Assembly (NCBI GenBank): GCA_021613375.1
Contig: CM038725.1
Span: 15,995,175-16,059,174, forward strand
DNA from: Megaleporinus macrocephalus
Taxonomy: Eukaryota > Chordata > Actinopteri > Characiformes > Anostomidae
Reading direction: 5' to 3'
DNA: 64,000 nt
This document shows positions 13,138 through 25,059 of the stretch, piece after piece. Within the stretch, counting starts at the first letter, position 1. Each line of letters starts with the position of its first letter. Position numbers and translations under genes: made by a program. The notes under the pieces are model-generated. The model was not told where the DNA came from. It saw only the letters and a list, made by a program, of their open reading frames with translations, and made no database searches.

Positions 13138-13138
13138 G
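13064..13138 (+). repeat. (TA)n-(CA)n compound microsatellite
   Basis: About 32 TA units run from 13064 to 13127, followed by about five AC units. It starts at the TA-flanked terminus of the MITE at 12647-13062, which may have seeded it. Confidence 0.95.
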
Positions 13139-13389
13139 TATGTATATGTATGTGTGGTGGAAATATACACTAGATTTTATATTGTGTTAAAATTTAGTTT
13201 TATGAACAGACTAACCAAAACTTCCCATAATTGCTTGGAATAAATAAAAAAGTGTTTGCTCTCTCCACTTTTGAGCTACTTGTAGATATTTTTTATCTTT
13301 GATAATTTTGTTTGTCCTTATATTGTAGGTTGGCCCTGTTATTCACTGGTTCCCCAAAAACATATACAACAAATGCACACACATGCACT
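13139..13389. other. AT-rich spacer, nothing recognised
   Basis: AT-rich DNA between the compound microsatellite and the GC-richer block that begins near 13390. No gene or repeat was recognised. Confidence 0.5.
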
Positions 13390-15130
13390 TCGCAGAAAAA
13401 AACAAAAACAGCCCACAGATCCATGCCGTCTCAGCAAACGCATTGTCTGCCCCTCTCCGAGAGGACGACAATGAAATTGGCTTATTCGTTCTTCTCACCC
13501 CTGTGACCTCTGACCCTCTCTCTGTCTCCCCAGCTCGAGGCTGCAGTCGGTGGGGAGCGGCCGCTGCTGTGCCATGGCTAAGCTCCCCCTCTAGTGTTCG
13601 TACGTCTGCATTCCCCGCAGCTACAGTGCGAGCCCTTTGGTGTGGAGCTCAGCCCAGAGGAACACAGTCTTCTACCTCTGCTCACTTTACACTTAGTGCG
13701 CTTCCAAGCACTGCGGCTTGCGCTGCTTCCAGCTGAAGCGTGCTTTTTAGCTCGATAAATAGCAGATGCTGCATTTGCCATTCCCTCTATACCAGCGACT
13801 AGAGAGCCGCTTTCTCCATATACCGCTTCATGTTTTTTTTTCTTTCTCAACGCCTGAAACTAAGCTAGTTATTTTAGAGACCCTGCGAGAAAAAGACAAG
13901 AAGAGGCGAAGAAAGGAAGACGCATGCAGCTGTTTGTTATGCTAGCATGGCGCGTCAGATCGTGGCTAGTAAGGCGGCAAGGAACGAAATCAAAACGTAC
14001 AAATTGCCTAAATATATGCAGTCTATGTAGCGTGTGGTGTTAACTTCCCCCTGTGCCTTCTCACGGCTGCCATGGCAAAGTGCTTTTACAGCGGCTAGCA
14101 TTGACACAAGCTAGCCTGCGGGGGGATGCTAATTACGCTTTCACTCTCCAAATTAACCAACTTTCACTGGGACCCAACCTCCATCTGACGCACTTGAGTA
14201 CCGGTGGGGTTGGTTGGGGGGGGAGGAGGAGGGTTTGGGGGGGAGACCGAGAGAGAGAGAGCGAGAGAGACAAGCTAGAAAATAGAAACAAACCAATAAT
14301 CTTGTACTTTGCCTCTTGAAGGCAAGCCACAGCGCCTCTAATGTAGACAAGTCATTTTGTACAAGCCACAAGCGCCCATGGGGGACAGGAGGGGAGCGCA
14401 TTGCGGGCCGCCTCGTTTCAAAGATCTTTTTTGCAATCAGCGCCACAATGGAGGCCCCCTCATTTTATGCTGCTACATCATAAAAGTGCTCCTTTTGTTA
14501 CATTTCCATCCTTAAAAGGGCCTTAATCCCTTTTCTTTTCAGGCGAGTCTATGGCAAATTCCACAGGGACATCCCATTCGCTGCGAGGGCTGGAGTGACC
14601 CACTCAGAAAGCAGCATGGCGAAGGCTTTGAGCTTTTCTTCCCCTGCCACTCTCCCGAGAACATTAAATCGTACTTTTCATTCCCCTCACCGTAGGGGGA
14701 CGCCCCTTAATGATGACAGAGAAAGAGAAATTCCTCCACTCGGGTCCTATGATACCATTCTGCTGTCAAGCGGGCGTCTCGGCGGACAGAGAATCAAACA
14801 TGGCTTCCTGCAGGTGGAGCGGCGATGAAGGTCACGCCACGGCCCGGAGGAGCAGGGGGAGAGGCAGCACTTCAGAGGAGCTGCCAGCTTTTCCCACACC
14901 AAATTAAGTCATCTGTGAAGACGCGAGGCGCTCCGGCTTTTCATCAGCATTAGGGGTTTGTTTGTCACTTAATTGTTTCTGCTTAGTGCAAGGGGGAGTT
15001 TCGTCTTCCTTTTCCTCGCAATATTTCATAATCGCTGCATAAGACAGCAAGAGGGCCTCAGTGCATGCCCTGTGAATCCCATTAGTCTGGTGCACTCAGC
15101 CTCACACTTGAGCTCAGCGTCTGAACCCTG
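13390..15130. promoter_or_regulatory. long GC-richer block, candidate regulatory DNA
   Basis: This 1.7 kb is clearly richer in GC and CpG than its surroundings. Pyrimidine-tract-AG strings resembling splice acceptors occur near 13530 (tctctgtctccccag) and 14529-14542 (cccttttcttttcag). The frames that follow either stop quickly or, at 14543-14825, stay open in two registers with no recognisable domain, so I do not call exons. A G-rich quadruplex-like stretch lies at 14204-14243. It may be a cluster of conserved elements or an unrecognised promoter or first exon. Confidence 0.35.
14204..14243 (+). other. G-rich tract, potential G-quadruplex
   Basis: Four or more runs of at least three G occur within 40 bases: gggg, a nine-G run, ggg and a seven-G run, separated by short spacers (ttggtt, aggagga, ttt). 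This satisfies the usual sequence rule for intramolecular quadruplexes. A (GA)n purine tract follows to about 14270. Folding in the cell is not shown. Confidence 0.7.
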
Positions 15131-15389
15131 CCGTTTGTTATTGTATTTAAACCTCTCTTTAAAAGGGGTAAATATTAGAATATTAGGAAAGGATAGAATA
15201 CTATCATTATATATACATAAGACATCAGCCTGCACTACTTTTACTAAAATATTTATTAATCAAACAATTGAAACCTTGCCCTAATTCAGCAACACTTATA
15301 GAAAAACAAATGTAGGATTGTGGTTGGTCAGCATGCTCACAGCAAAACCCTGCAGCTGGCTAGAGGCCTATTCATATACACTCTGATGC
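15131..15389. other. AT-rich spacer
   Basis: AT-rich DNA with no recognised element, following the GC-richer block. Confidence 0.5.
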
Positions 15390-15545
15390 TTGCAAAAGTT
15401 TGGGCACCACAAATGTTGTGTTGATTTTCTATGTCCTCTACAGTTGCCACACTAATGCATATTTTAATGCACAATGATTATTTATTTGTACATGATTATA
15501 TATATATCCATTAGAAACTAGGTGTGTGCAAAAGATAACACCTTT
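15390..15545 (+). mobile_element. fragment of a Tc1/mariner-type fish repeat
   Basis: The string gcttgcaaaagtttgggcac (15388-15407) matches the terminal wording of a very common teleost Tc1/mariner-derived repeat. A second related string gtgtgcaaaagataacacc sits near 15525-15543 but in the same, not inverted, orientation, so the element's boundaries are unclear. Confidence 0.42.
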
Positions 15546-15611
15546 TTATTTTAAGTTCTATGTTTTACGTGTATTTTCTGTTAAGGATGTGTTACTTATT
15601 CTTACATGTTA

Positions 15612-15616
<5 letters not shown>

Positions 15617-15654
<38 letters not shown>
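15617..15654 (+). repeat. (AT)n microsatellite
   Basis: About 19 uninterrupted AT units are seen directly. Confidence 0.95.
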
Positions 15655-15660
<6 letters not shown>

Positions 15661-17558
15661 GAAATGTAGTCACATTTGAGTGTACAACAGAGGTGTCATA
15701 CCCAAGTATGATTAAAAGACCTTTATTATGGAAAACTCAATTTCCCATAACACATAGCATTGCATCAGGTACCGTCATAGAGCAGTACTACTGAATGTCG
15801 AAAGGGAGAGCCAATAAACTGACCCACATTAATTTGTACATTATACACATCTAAACTAAATGGAATAAAGTAATTTATCACACTTGGTATCAGTTTACTA
15901 CACAAAAACAAAATGCAAAATGCAGTAAGGCACACTATAACACGCTAAGGAATTAATAGTACTTGTAGTCTTTGAGTACTGGTACACCAGTTTGCGTACC
16001 TCAATTAAAAACAGTAGTTTTACAGTAGTTGGACGCTGCATGACTCAATGGCCTAACCATTCATTCACCAATCCACTTAGCCATTGCATGCTGAACACTA
16101 CACACATTAACACATGCCAATCAACCCCTTACCCCCAGAATAATAATAATAAATCATTCAGTGTTAAAGCTATGACTCTGAAATTTCTCAGATGCTATAA
16201 CAACTTGATGAATATTTCCAGCATACAGGCTTTTTTTTCTTTTCTCGTAATATTTAACAGCAACGATAAATGTCAGGTTAATGCTAAACTCTGCCTCCGT
16301 TTCTTTTAAGAGCACATTTCATTCCTGTCTTCTCTCATTTCAGATGATTGGCATACACTGTTTTCAAATTGTGCAAGCTTCCGTGATTGCATGCGCAAAC
16401 ATGCTTTTATAGAAATTCATCTATGATGCTGTGGATGCTTTGTTTACAAGCATCTGTTAATCGCTGCCTGCTAAGCGTCATGTTGGCGTACCACATTCAA
16501 GTGCAATGTTACTCATTGTGTGACTAAGCTTGAGCTGCAGGAACTCATGGCAGGTAATAATCGCTTAGCAATAGCCTTTTCCATAGCATAAAACTACATA
16601 TAGCACAGTCTAACATTAAGAATGGTACTTTGCTCATGCTTAAATCTCCCAAAGATGGAAAGAACATCTCCTGAAACAACCAATTAAACATCTTTCTTAC
16701 AATAAGCCAAATTCATCAGGTAAAGTTTCCCTGAATAATTATGTAATGTTTCCTTTTATATTAGTTTTTGACATAACTTGAAAATGCCTGTTGCCCTTTG
16801 TATTGTATGTAAATGTATGATAAATGGACAAAAAATGACATATATAAATAGTAAATGTCTGCTTCTATTGACTTAAATTTTAATTTTAAAGTAAGTTTTA
16901 ACATTCTCAGGCAGTGCTTAATTTGTAAAACATCAGGTAATGGAACACTAAAGGTGGGGTGATCCAGCAAGTGGGCAGTGAAGGAAAAGGCCAGAACATT
17001 GCTTCAAGTGTCCACATAACATAGTAGCAATTCTATGCAATAAGATAGAACTAGCTTTAATAAATGCAGTAAGGAGCTGCAACCATGAAATCTCAGAGAT
17101 GCCACTGGAGGGAATAGTTTTTGCTAGAACACGGTATCCTACAAATAAACCAAACAAAAAAAAACAACTCTAACCATTTCATGTTGCACAAAAACAACAA
17201 TACATATACGAAGACTGCCTAACCTTCTAATTATTCAAATTACTCCACAACGCAGCAATTGCATCTACAGTCTCCACTCAATTTCGCCATTTGCTCTGTT
17301 TGTCTGTGGCAGTTCGGTGTCCTTTAACAATCCAAGACTGCACACGCGGCACAGGGATTGTACAAGCGGTGGACCAACAAGTTTCATGAACAGAAGAGAC
17401 GATAACGTGGGAGTGTGCATGGACGCACGCTGTGACTGGCAAATCAGGTTTATTTGGGAGAAACCTGCTCACACTCTGCACTTGTGATTTATTTTAATTT
17501 ACTTTATAAATAAATCCCCATGTTAAAATAAAAAACGCAGGTACTCGAAATACGAGAG
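15655..17558. other. intergenic DNA, nothing firmly recognised
   Basis: Mostly AT-rich. The stretch 16320-16560 is more complex (gcttccgtgattgcatgcgc near 16377-16396) and could be a weak conserved element. Open frames here, for example 15992-16309 and 16948-17157, have no recognisable domain. Confidence 0.45.
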
Positions 17559-17594
17559 GTGCTGGATCTTATTTCCTTATTTAAGATCCAGCAC
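17559..17594. other. perfect 13 bp inverted repeat (hairpin)
   Basis: gtgctggatctta (17559-17571) is the exact reverse complement of taagatccagcac (17582-17594), separated by the 10-base loop tttccttatt. A smaller inverted pair, ctcg/cgag, lies just upstream near 17544-17556. No known RNA family was recognised. It could be a relic of a transposon terminus, a small hairpin RNA precursor or a palindromic site. Confidence 0.75.
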
Positions 17595-20399
17595 AAATTA
17601 AGCAAGTTTTTTTTGGGGGAAAAAATCATTTTAGAGATGTTTTGCTGCGAACACCAGCAATACGACAAACATGGCTTCGACAAACCTGCACTAGTGGGTT
17701 CACTAGGGAAATAGCTGCTCACTAGGGAATTGCTACTTGTGCACCACTACATAAACAAAATGCATTCAAATGAATTGTAGTCTCCTTTAACAGAACGGAC
17801 ACTGACACAAATATTCTATATTAATATAATCAAATACAACATTTTACCTGTAATGCTATCATCAGATTAACTGCATGAGAAATGGTTTGAGCTGCTAGCG
17901 AGCAATGTGGAGTGAAACTAAACAACAGTTCATGCCTCTCAACAAAGACACAACAGCATTTAAGCACAACATAAATAAAAATTTTGTTATGAAATTTCCA
18001 TGAATATTCCAGTTCGACTGAGGGACATTTTATGGTATGGTGTTATAAAGAAATAACATGGTTTCTTGTAAAGAAATCAAGCTACATTATATAAGTACAC
18101 TGTGTGTTGTAGAAATTGAATAGGCCTTTGGTGATTTGCTGTACACGTGGCTTTCCTGTTGATTTTCCTGAATGGTTAAATAAAAAAAAAAAAAAAAAAA
18201 AAAATAGGACCACAATTCTGGTGGATGTGACCAGTAAACAGGAGGGCATTATGCATTCGGATCAGGGTCAGGAAGAGCCAGATGCTACTGGAGGTGTAAT
18301 GCAGTGGGATTTGACCAGGTGAAAAAGTCAGACACTGGTCCTGCTGATAGTTGAATAGAGAGCTCAAAAACACAGCCTGTGCTCGGGGAGTGCTCGGGGA
18401 GTGTTTCGCCGCAAGCTTCACTCCTTTTGTAATGGGTTTTCTGTCTCCTAAGGGTTAGCGAGGGAGACTCAAGGAAATGTGGTGGTGTGTATTGTGCAGA
18501 ATGCAATTTCCACATCCTCTTTTGTGATCCTAGCTAGCCTGGAAATTACAGTCACATGCAAGCCCTTACAATATGCTTGCTTTGAGAAAAAAAAAAAAAA
18601 AGCCAGACCCGTTCCTCTTGCCTTGCAAGAGCACTAAGGACGAGGTGACCTTGGACTGAACTTTTCTTTCAATGGTACTGACAATGATGAAAATATAGCT
18701 GAGTTTATACCATCGGCCATAACTTCTTATGAGACGCTATGGAGAAACAACACAGATACTCGACTTTCATTAAGCTGTAATGACCCATCCATCATTGTTC
18801 TGCTTGTAATTCCAACAACTTTGTGCTGTTTGTGTTGCTTCAGCACACTGACCATGGCGTAGCGTTGGCAAGTGGCCACAATGCAGCCTGGTGCCAGAGA
18901 TGACCGCAACATGTGGTGTGTGTTTTTTAATTCGCACTGCTGTGCCGGTGGTAGTGGCCCGCCACTTCACCCGCCGTCACCTCTAGTACTTAGGTGACCA
19001 TGTCCGTCAGTAGCAATTATGATGAATGAGGTGTTGAAACACGAGCACCATCCTGCGAGATTAGGACACCTCAGAGGGACGTGGTAACCAACAGTGCTAC
19101 GGTTTGTGTCCTGGAAGACCTAAGCAGAGGTCAGATTCCGCGTGCACACGTATGAACACTAACACAAAAGTTAGACAAAATTCTCATTTACACAATCTAC
19201 CCAATTGAACTCATGCAGTCAGAATTGGCTCACGTGTGGTATCTGAAGTTTGTTTCTTTAGTGTGTACTGGAGCTATGAGGCTAATGTTGCTATCAATCA
19301 TGTATCAAGTTAATAAGTAATCTCAAACAGGCATGCTAATGTGGTTTCTGGCACTGTGTGTGGAACTGTGTGAGGAACTCTCAGAGCCTTCTTGGCCTTC
19401 AGAAAAGAAAAATCACATAAATCCCACATGTGAAGTGTGCAAAAAAACATGTGTGTTTATTTACATGTAACTTTTGGTGGTTACGATTTCTGTGAAATAC
19501 ATTTGTTCGTTTTTTTAAAAAAAATACTTTTATTGAACTGTATCAGCATGTGTGTTGTATTTAAATTCTGCAAGGACAGTAGTAAGTATGGTTGAAAACA
19601 AAAACTTTTGAACTGCTCAATGGAAAACTGTCCAAACAGGATTTGCTCCTCTCCCTTTGGTTAGGCCTTCAGGAACTGGAGCGACACTTCTAACGTGCTA
19701 GACTGACTACCAACATAATGAGTAAGCCAAAGTGGAATCACTGTGTTAAGAATATGTGAGATTAATGTTATGGGGAAATAAAAGGCAAATGCTTAAAGTT
19801 AGTTGTTAGGCATGGTTAATAGAGGCAGGTATATGTCAGGAAAGGTTTACTGTAAAATTGCAACATATACCGTAAAATCTATGCTAATATGTCTGTTACA
19901 AGCTTTAAATAAAACATAAAATATCCTTCACAACTTTCAAATGTCTGTGTTTGATCTGGAACAGCCAAAAATGTTCATAGGAATTACTTTTAACTAAGTG
20001 CTAATGCTGAGTTCCATGACGGCTCCATTAAAAACAATTAAATATCTGCTTTGCTTTGCTGTTTGCTGCTAACATACTACTTAAATACTACATACTACTG
20101 TATTTTTGTCCAGTTTTTAAGTAACAAGTGATGATAAATGATCAAATGTAATCATACATTTGCATGGTATGGTGCATCAACAGTATTTGGTGGAGGTTAT
20201 AACTAGCTTAAACAAGAGGAAATTGAATAATTTAAATTAATTCACCAAACTGTATTAAAGTCTTTTGACTTTGTTTGTCAAATTATAAAGATAGCAAAAA
20301 AGTATGAAAGCTCCTGAGACTACACTTTTACCTGCTCTGCAGACGAAACCTGCACGTTGATTCACTGTAAGCGTAAAACATCTTCTGCAGTTCTATCAG
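17595..20399. other. intergenic DNA, nothing recognised
   Basis: No gene or named element. A 23-base poly(A) run at 18182-18204 and a shorter one near 18586-18601 are the only conspicuous simple repeats. The minus-strand frames 18176-18421 and 18285-18515 and the overlapping 18727-18970 pair carry no domains. Confidence 0.5.
18182..18204 (+). repeat. poly(A) tract
   Basis: Twenty-three consecutive A residues. No retroposon body with target-site duplications was recognised upstream, so a retroposed tail is possible but unsupported. Confidence 0.9.
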
Positions 20400-21010
20400 G
20401 AATTGTGAGAGCCAATAAGTTATAGAGGGTCAGTATCCTCAGAGCAACTGTTTGCTCTCCACAGACTGAAAGCAGAGGGAGGCAAGGAGCGTCTCTGGAC
20501 ATGAACCAGAGCCAGCGTGGAGAGCAAGCAATGAAAGCTTAATCTCGCAGACCTTCAGCTTGCCATGGCCTCCTCCAGTCTCTCCTCCACTTCTCTCTCC
20601 TCGTTTACTCATCCCTGCTTTCCTTTTCTTTCTGGAGAGGGGAAAAAAAAACAAAGAGATTGAACACTATCTGTGTTTACTCGTCTGCAGGTCACACTCT
20701 GTATGGGACCGCAGCAGCTCCCAGCTCAATTTCCGTTCCCTCTTATTCATTTTATTTTCCTACAATTTATTAAGCAATTAAAATTCTTCTATTACGTACC
20801 TTTTACGCTGTCCTTTTTTTTTTGCAGGCCAAAATTATTACTCCAAATTGTGTCGTAATTATCATAACATTAGACTAATTCCCAGAGAAGTATTTAAATT
20901 ATATGGTTGGTTGATTGCGTGATGAATTAAGGAACCATTCTCGAGGAACGCCGCGAAGGGGGCTCATCCAATTCAAATATGGATTAGGCCTTAAAACACA
21001 GGAAGGAATT
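20400..21010. promoter_or_regulatory. candidate conserved noncoding block
   Basis: Complex sequence with a strong low-GC core at about 20830-20930, containing aattattactccaaattgtg, gtcgtaattatcataac and ggttggttgattgcgtgatg. It passes into CpG-bearing sequence (cgaggaacgccgcgaagg near 20941-20958). This abrupt switching is typical of vertebrate conserved enhancers. Function is inferred from composition. Confidence 0.42.
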
Positions 21011-21338
21011 GCGAGCGAGGCCAGCTCTGCACAGTGAAGTAGGCTGTAAAGTAACAGTCTTTAGAGGCGGTGTTTAAATAGGCAAGCCACAAAATCACAC
21101 AGACATGGCTATTATTTAAAATGACTAATCGTCATACAGCAACTGTAAATGAAACTAAGCTTTCAGCTCAAAAAGATGTACAATAGTTTGATTGTCTACA
21201 ATGGCAAATATGAAAAGTCCCTCAACTCCACTTAGGGTTTAATGCTCGACTATTGAAGAAGTTAATGCGCCCATATGGGGCGTTTTTTTTTTTTACCCTT
21301 AAGGTCCACTAATTATGCTTGTGTGGTTTTATGCACAA

Positions 21339-21341
<3 letters not shown>
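21011..21341. other. intergenic DNA, nothing recognised
   Basis: AT-rich spacer with a T run near 21283-21294, leading into the (TA)n array. No element was recognised. Confidence 0.5.
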
Positions 21342-21403
<62 letters not shown>

Positions 21404-21441
21404 TATATATATATTTATAAATATATATATATATATATATT
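21342..21441 (+). repeat. interrupted (TA)n array
   Basis: A 100-base TA array with a few TTTATATTA-type interruptions near 21398-21420. Nearly all of it is self-complementary, so it can form cruciforms and is likely to be length-variable. Confidence 0.95.
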
Positions 21442-22496
21442 TCACCTAACCTAACTTTTTTATGTATTACAATTAAACAGGCTGGTTTTGTGACTGTGCC
21501 TTAATAAATGATATGTTTCAATGACCTAGGTTCTGATTGGATGCCCTGTATTGTGCCGCAATCAAAAAGCTGTTTTAATGTGAATGGAGGACGGGGCTAA
21601 ACTGCCGCAGGCTAAACAGACAAACAAAGTGTTGGTTTTAATGACATCACAAAACTTTTAACTCCAAATGGCCTGTTTTAAAGCTTAGTTTGGACTGGAG
21701 AGTGGATAAAAATAGAAACTTTTTTATAAGTACATTTTCAACATTAACAATATTTATATCACTTAAAATGTTTGTTTAAAAAAGTCTGAAACGGTAATTT
21801 TTCCATGATGTGGGTCTTTTATCGTTAACATGAATTAGTAAAACTGTACACTATTATATCTTAGATAAAAGCTTTGTAGGACAGCGGGATGGTTGAAAAG
21901 AATAGTAAAGATCATAAAGCCTTTAAACAGTCTGGCCTTGTACACAGTAAGAAAGACTGTCATTGTAGGATGTAAGACTTCAGTCTAGTTTAAACCACAG
22001 GCCACTGGAGCGCTGAATGTGTGTACATCTCCAGTGAATGGTGTCTTTGACTTGTGGCAATAGAAACATTCACACTGAGTACATGCACAGATTCATACAC
22101 TCACATACACACACACAGCTATTTCCACATGGATTCTCAAAAACACAGTATTTCATACAGTTATGAGCTTAGTAGTTAAAGAACTTATTTCATGACATTG
22201 ACACTCTGAAATGCATCAATACCTAATGCATTCACAAGACCTATGTATTCATATGATCTCTACTCCCTCCAAAAAGAATGGCCACTACATTAAAACATGA
22301 ACATAAAAAGCACATGAATGCAGGTTACAATCCTTCTTCATTTGTAGCTCCTCCGTTTCATCAGCTGGGCTTAATTGTGGACCTACTGAAGGCTTAAAGG
22401 TCACAAATATGAATGGATTTACATATACTCACCCCTACAACCCATACATATCAGTCTTAAAGCCACAATAACAAGAGCAGCCCCTTTAATTCTAAA
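21442..22496. other. intergenic DNA, nothing recognised
   Basis: No reading frame or repeat that I can name. A short CA-rich stretch lies near 22105-22120. Confidence 0.5.
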
Positions 22497-22830
22497 GCTG
22501 CATTTATATTTGAAGTAGACAGTCAACGGCAAACTGAATGTTCCACTGTTTTCAATGGAGCTCCAACCAACATTCTACTAGAACATTCTACAGACTGCAG
22601 GTAAACTTTTAGGCGGCGGTGGAACAAACCGGACGCTGACTTTTTGGTAGCTATGGATGTCTTCTTCCACCTTCAATCAATATACTACAGTGATAAAGCT
22701 GATGATCATCAATTTTTGCCAGTAATGCTGTCACCGTGCAAACGGCTGTTTGGCTTCATGTTGCCGCCAGCTGAACCGCTATGAGACGGGCAGTGACAAC
22801 ACAAACACGTGAACATAGCTTAAGACATGA
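22497..22830 (+). mobile_element. possible relic of the gctgcattta MITE type
   Basis: The start (agctgcatttatatttgaag, 22497-22516) and the following gttccactgttttcaatgga (near 22538-22557) resemble the start and the 'gttccatagcttttactgga' segment of the MITE at 53140-53443. The remainder diverges and the right inverted end is not found. It may be a different family sharing short wording. Confidence 0.25.
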
Positions 22831-23898
22831 TATGGTTGGAATATGGTAATGTAAAAATGAATGATGACTGCTTTTGATTAATAAACATACACAAACGGCA
22901 GGCTATGGGGGGAACAAGAGAAAAAAAAAATCAGGATGTGGCCTCTTTAAAGAAAAACCCTTAATTGTCATAGATGTATAGCATGGAACGGACACGCAAA
23001 TCTCTACTCCATAGAACAGGCATAGACTTAATTGAATTATATGCATATTTGGAGTACACTGTGGACAGCATTTGTTAGACGATTTTCCAAAACAGGAAAA
23101 TCCAGAGATGAAAGGAGTATTTTTATATATCATAAGGTGATTAGGGACTACTGAGCTCACCAGAAAATCATTTTGGTAAAATTAGTCATCCATTTGGGCG
23201 GATTTAGTCAAGCGCTTGCACAGGCACACACAAGCAGGTACTCATACGAGTACGCACATGCTCTCAGAATAGCCGACAGAAAAACGAAGGCCAAACTGGC
23301 TGTGGAATCTATAGGATATAGATTAGGAAGTATGAGAGTATAAATAGGAAGAGTTATATGTATCAGATAAACAGCGTTACCATTGTTCATTACCATTTTT
23401 TTTATTAATTAGTTAATTTACTATTTTCCATTTACTTGAATTACTGGGCTTATTAAATAACGATGAGTTCAAACAAATGTCAATAAAACACTTTAAACAG
23501 AGCAACAGGAAAAATGCACTGATTTATAGAACTCAATCACATATATCACATATAATTTCTAAATAGATTCCAGTGGAGTAGCTAGGAAGCATCATGTCCC
23601 AAAGACATTGTCATGGTGAGGTTGGCAGCAATCAGCTAGCCAAGTAGCCTTCTTTATTGTAGCTTTTACTGCTGAAAACACACACAGTTCACCACAGCAG
23701 ATAAAGAGACACCAGCCAGTCCAACCTCATACATTTCCAGCCGTAGTGGTGGAGGACTGGCATTGTCTCATTGTTTATTGCACTACTGAACTGTTTTCCT
23801 ATTCATGGTCAACTTCTGCTTATCCAGCTTATATGCACTACTGTGGTACCATACCCTCGTGAGCATCAGTTGAACAGTATTGTTCTGCAGTAAGTAAT
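22831..23898. other. intergenic DNA, nothing recognised
   Basis: AT-rich sequence with two domain-free minus-strand frames (22903-23160, 23208-23396). No element was recognised before the Tc1 fragment. Confidence 0.5.
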
Positions 23899-24180
23899 GT
23901 GTTCCTACAAAAAACAGCAAGAAAAAGGCAATTAACAATGGAAGAGAGACAGACCATCCTAACACTTAAAAATGTAGGTCTTTCCTACAGAGAAATTGCC
24001 AAGAAAGTCAAGGTGTCAGTGAGTACAGTTTTCTTCACCATCCAAAGGCACTCAGAAACAGGGGGAAACTCTGACAGCAAGAGGTCTGGCAGACCCAAAG
24101 CCAGAACTGAATCGGAGGACAAATTTCCCAGAGTCAGGCCTGAGCTCATTTTGGAGATGCAGCAACATGTCAAAAAGTAG
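23899..24180 (+). pseudogene. Tc1-family transposase fragment (DNA-binding end)
   Basis: The 93-codon frame encodes the N-terminal DNA-binding part of a Tc1/mariner transposase. A paired-type helix-turn-helix is readable at residues about 14-57 (MEERQTILTLKNVGLSYREI, then AKKVKVSVSTV and TIQRHSETGG), followed by the conserved SGRPK linker of the GRPR type near residues 65-69 and SEDKFPRV. The frame ends at a TAG (24178-24180) soon after, and the downstream DNA shows no catalytic DDE domain. The usual protein is about 340 residues, so this is a truncated, inactive relic. The domain is read directly; family assignment is from knowledge. Confidence 0.85.
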
Positions 24181-25059
24181 AAGACTCTAGAAAAACTCTA
24201 CCAGTCTCGAAGAAACATTCTGCATCAAATCCCTTTACTTGCCAGTCTTCACAGGTGGAAGGCACACTGATGCTAACTTCATTTTACTGCTAATTCTATT
24301 AATACTTTTGTTTGCTGCAGAGCATGGATTTTAGTCATAAGCAGGCGGCAGTAGCCTTAAGGGTCACTTATGAAGAGCTTTGACCTTTGCTCCATTCATT
24401 CTTCTTTTCATTGGCTGTCTGCCCCTAAATTATCTAACCAGACAAGAGACCTTGATTGAGAATATGATTGAGAAGAGATTAGAATATATCACCTCATGAG
24501 ATACAAAATGGTATTACAAGACAGGAAAGCCCGGGCTTAGCAACTTCAGCCCTTCAGTAAACTTCACGATAAATAGACATCAAACCTGTTATTTCTCAAC
24601 ATTCTGCTAATGATTGTAGCTCATTTTGGAAAGTTTAACACTTAAAAACGGAAAGAAAAAAGACAAGGGAAGAATGTTTTTATGTAACTTTAACTGTTTT
24701 TAGCAATGTTATTTGTAATCAGTGCTATATCCCATATCTACCCAACACTGTTTCTCTTCCATTTTATTCTTTGTCAAGTGATATGTGCAATCATGCATCA
24801 TTTCAGTGTGGTTCCAAAAGCCCAGGCAGGAAGAAACTGCAGCCACGCAGTGCTCAGTGGGCCTTCGTATTCACTTACACCCCCCATTGCTTATGGAATT
24901 GAACGGGGCTTTGATCCCCAAATCTAATTGTTTAGTGTTGCACAAACCAAATACACGCCTGTTGGATTGCTTAACCAAACAATGTCCAACAAGACATCAA
25001 TTTTCGGGAGAAATGTGAGTGTAAATACACATTCCCAATTACAAATACACCATAAGCCT
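24181..25059. other. intergenic DNA, weak regulatory character
   Basis: The DNA after the Tc1 fragment is non-repetitive; 24310-24600 is moderately complex with several attga/tcaat motifs (cttgattgagaatatgattg near 24451-24470). Nothing can be assigned. Confidence 0.4.

Noticed and set aside
13383..13850. Frames of 117 (plus) and 90 (minus) codons in GC-rich DNA
   Set aside because: They overlap on opposite strands with low-complexity residues and no domain, as expected by chance in GC-rich sequence.
14529..14825. Possible exon after the acceptor-like cccttttcttttcag
   Set aside because: Two registers stay open, neither resembles a known protein, and no matching donor or neighbouring exon was found. 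It is kept as regulatory-like DNA.
17880..17905. 20-base similarity (gagctgctagcgagcaatg) to the E1/E2 repeat near 45385 and 49550
   Set aside because: The match does not extend on either side, so it is too short to call a third repeat copy.
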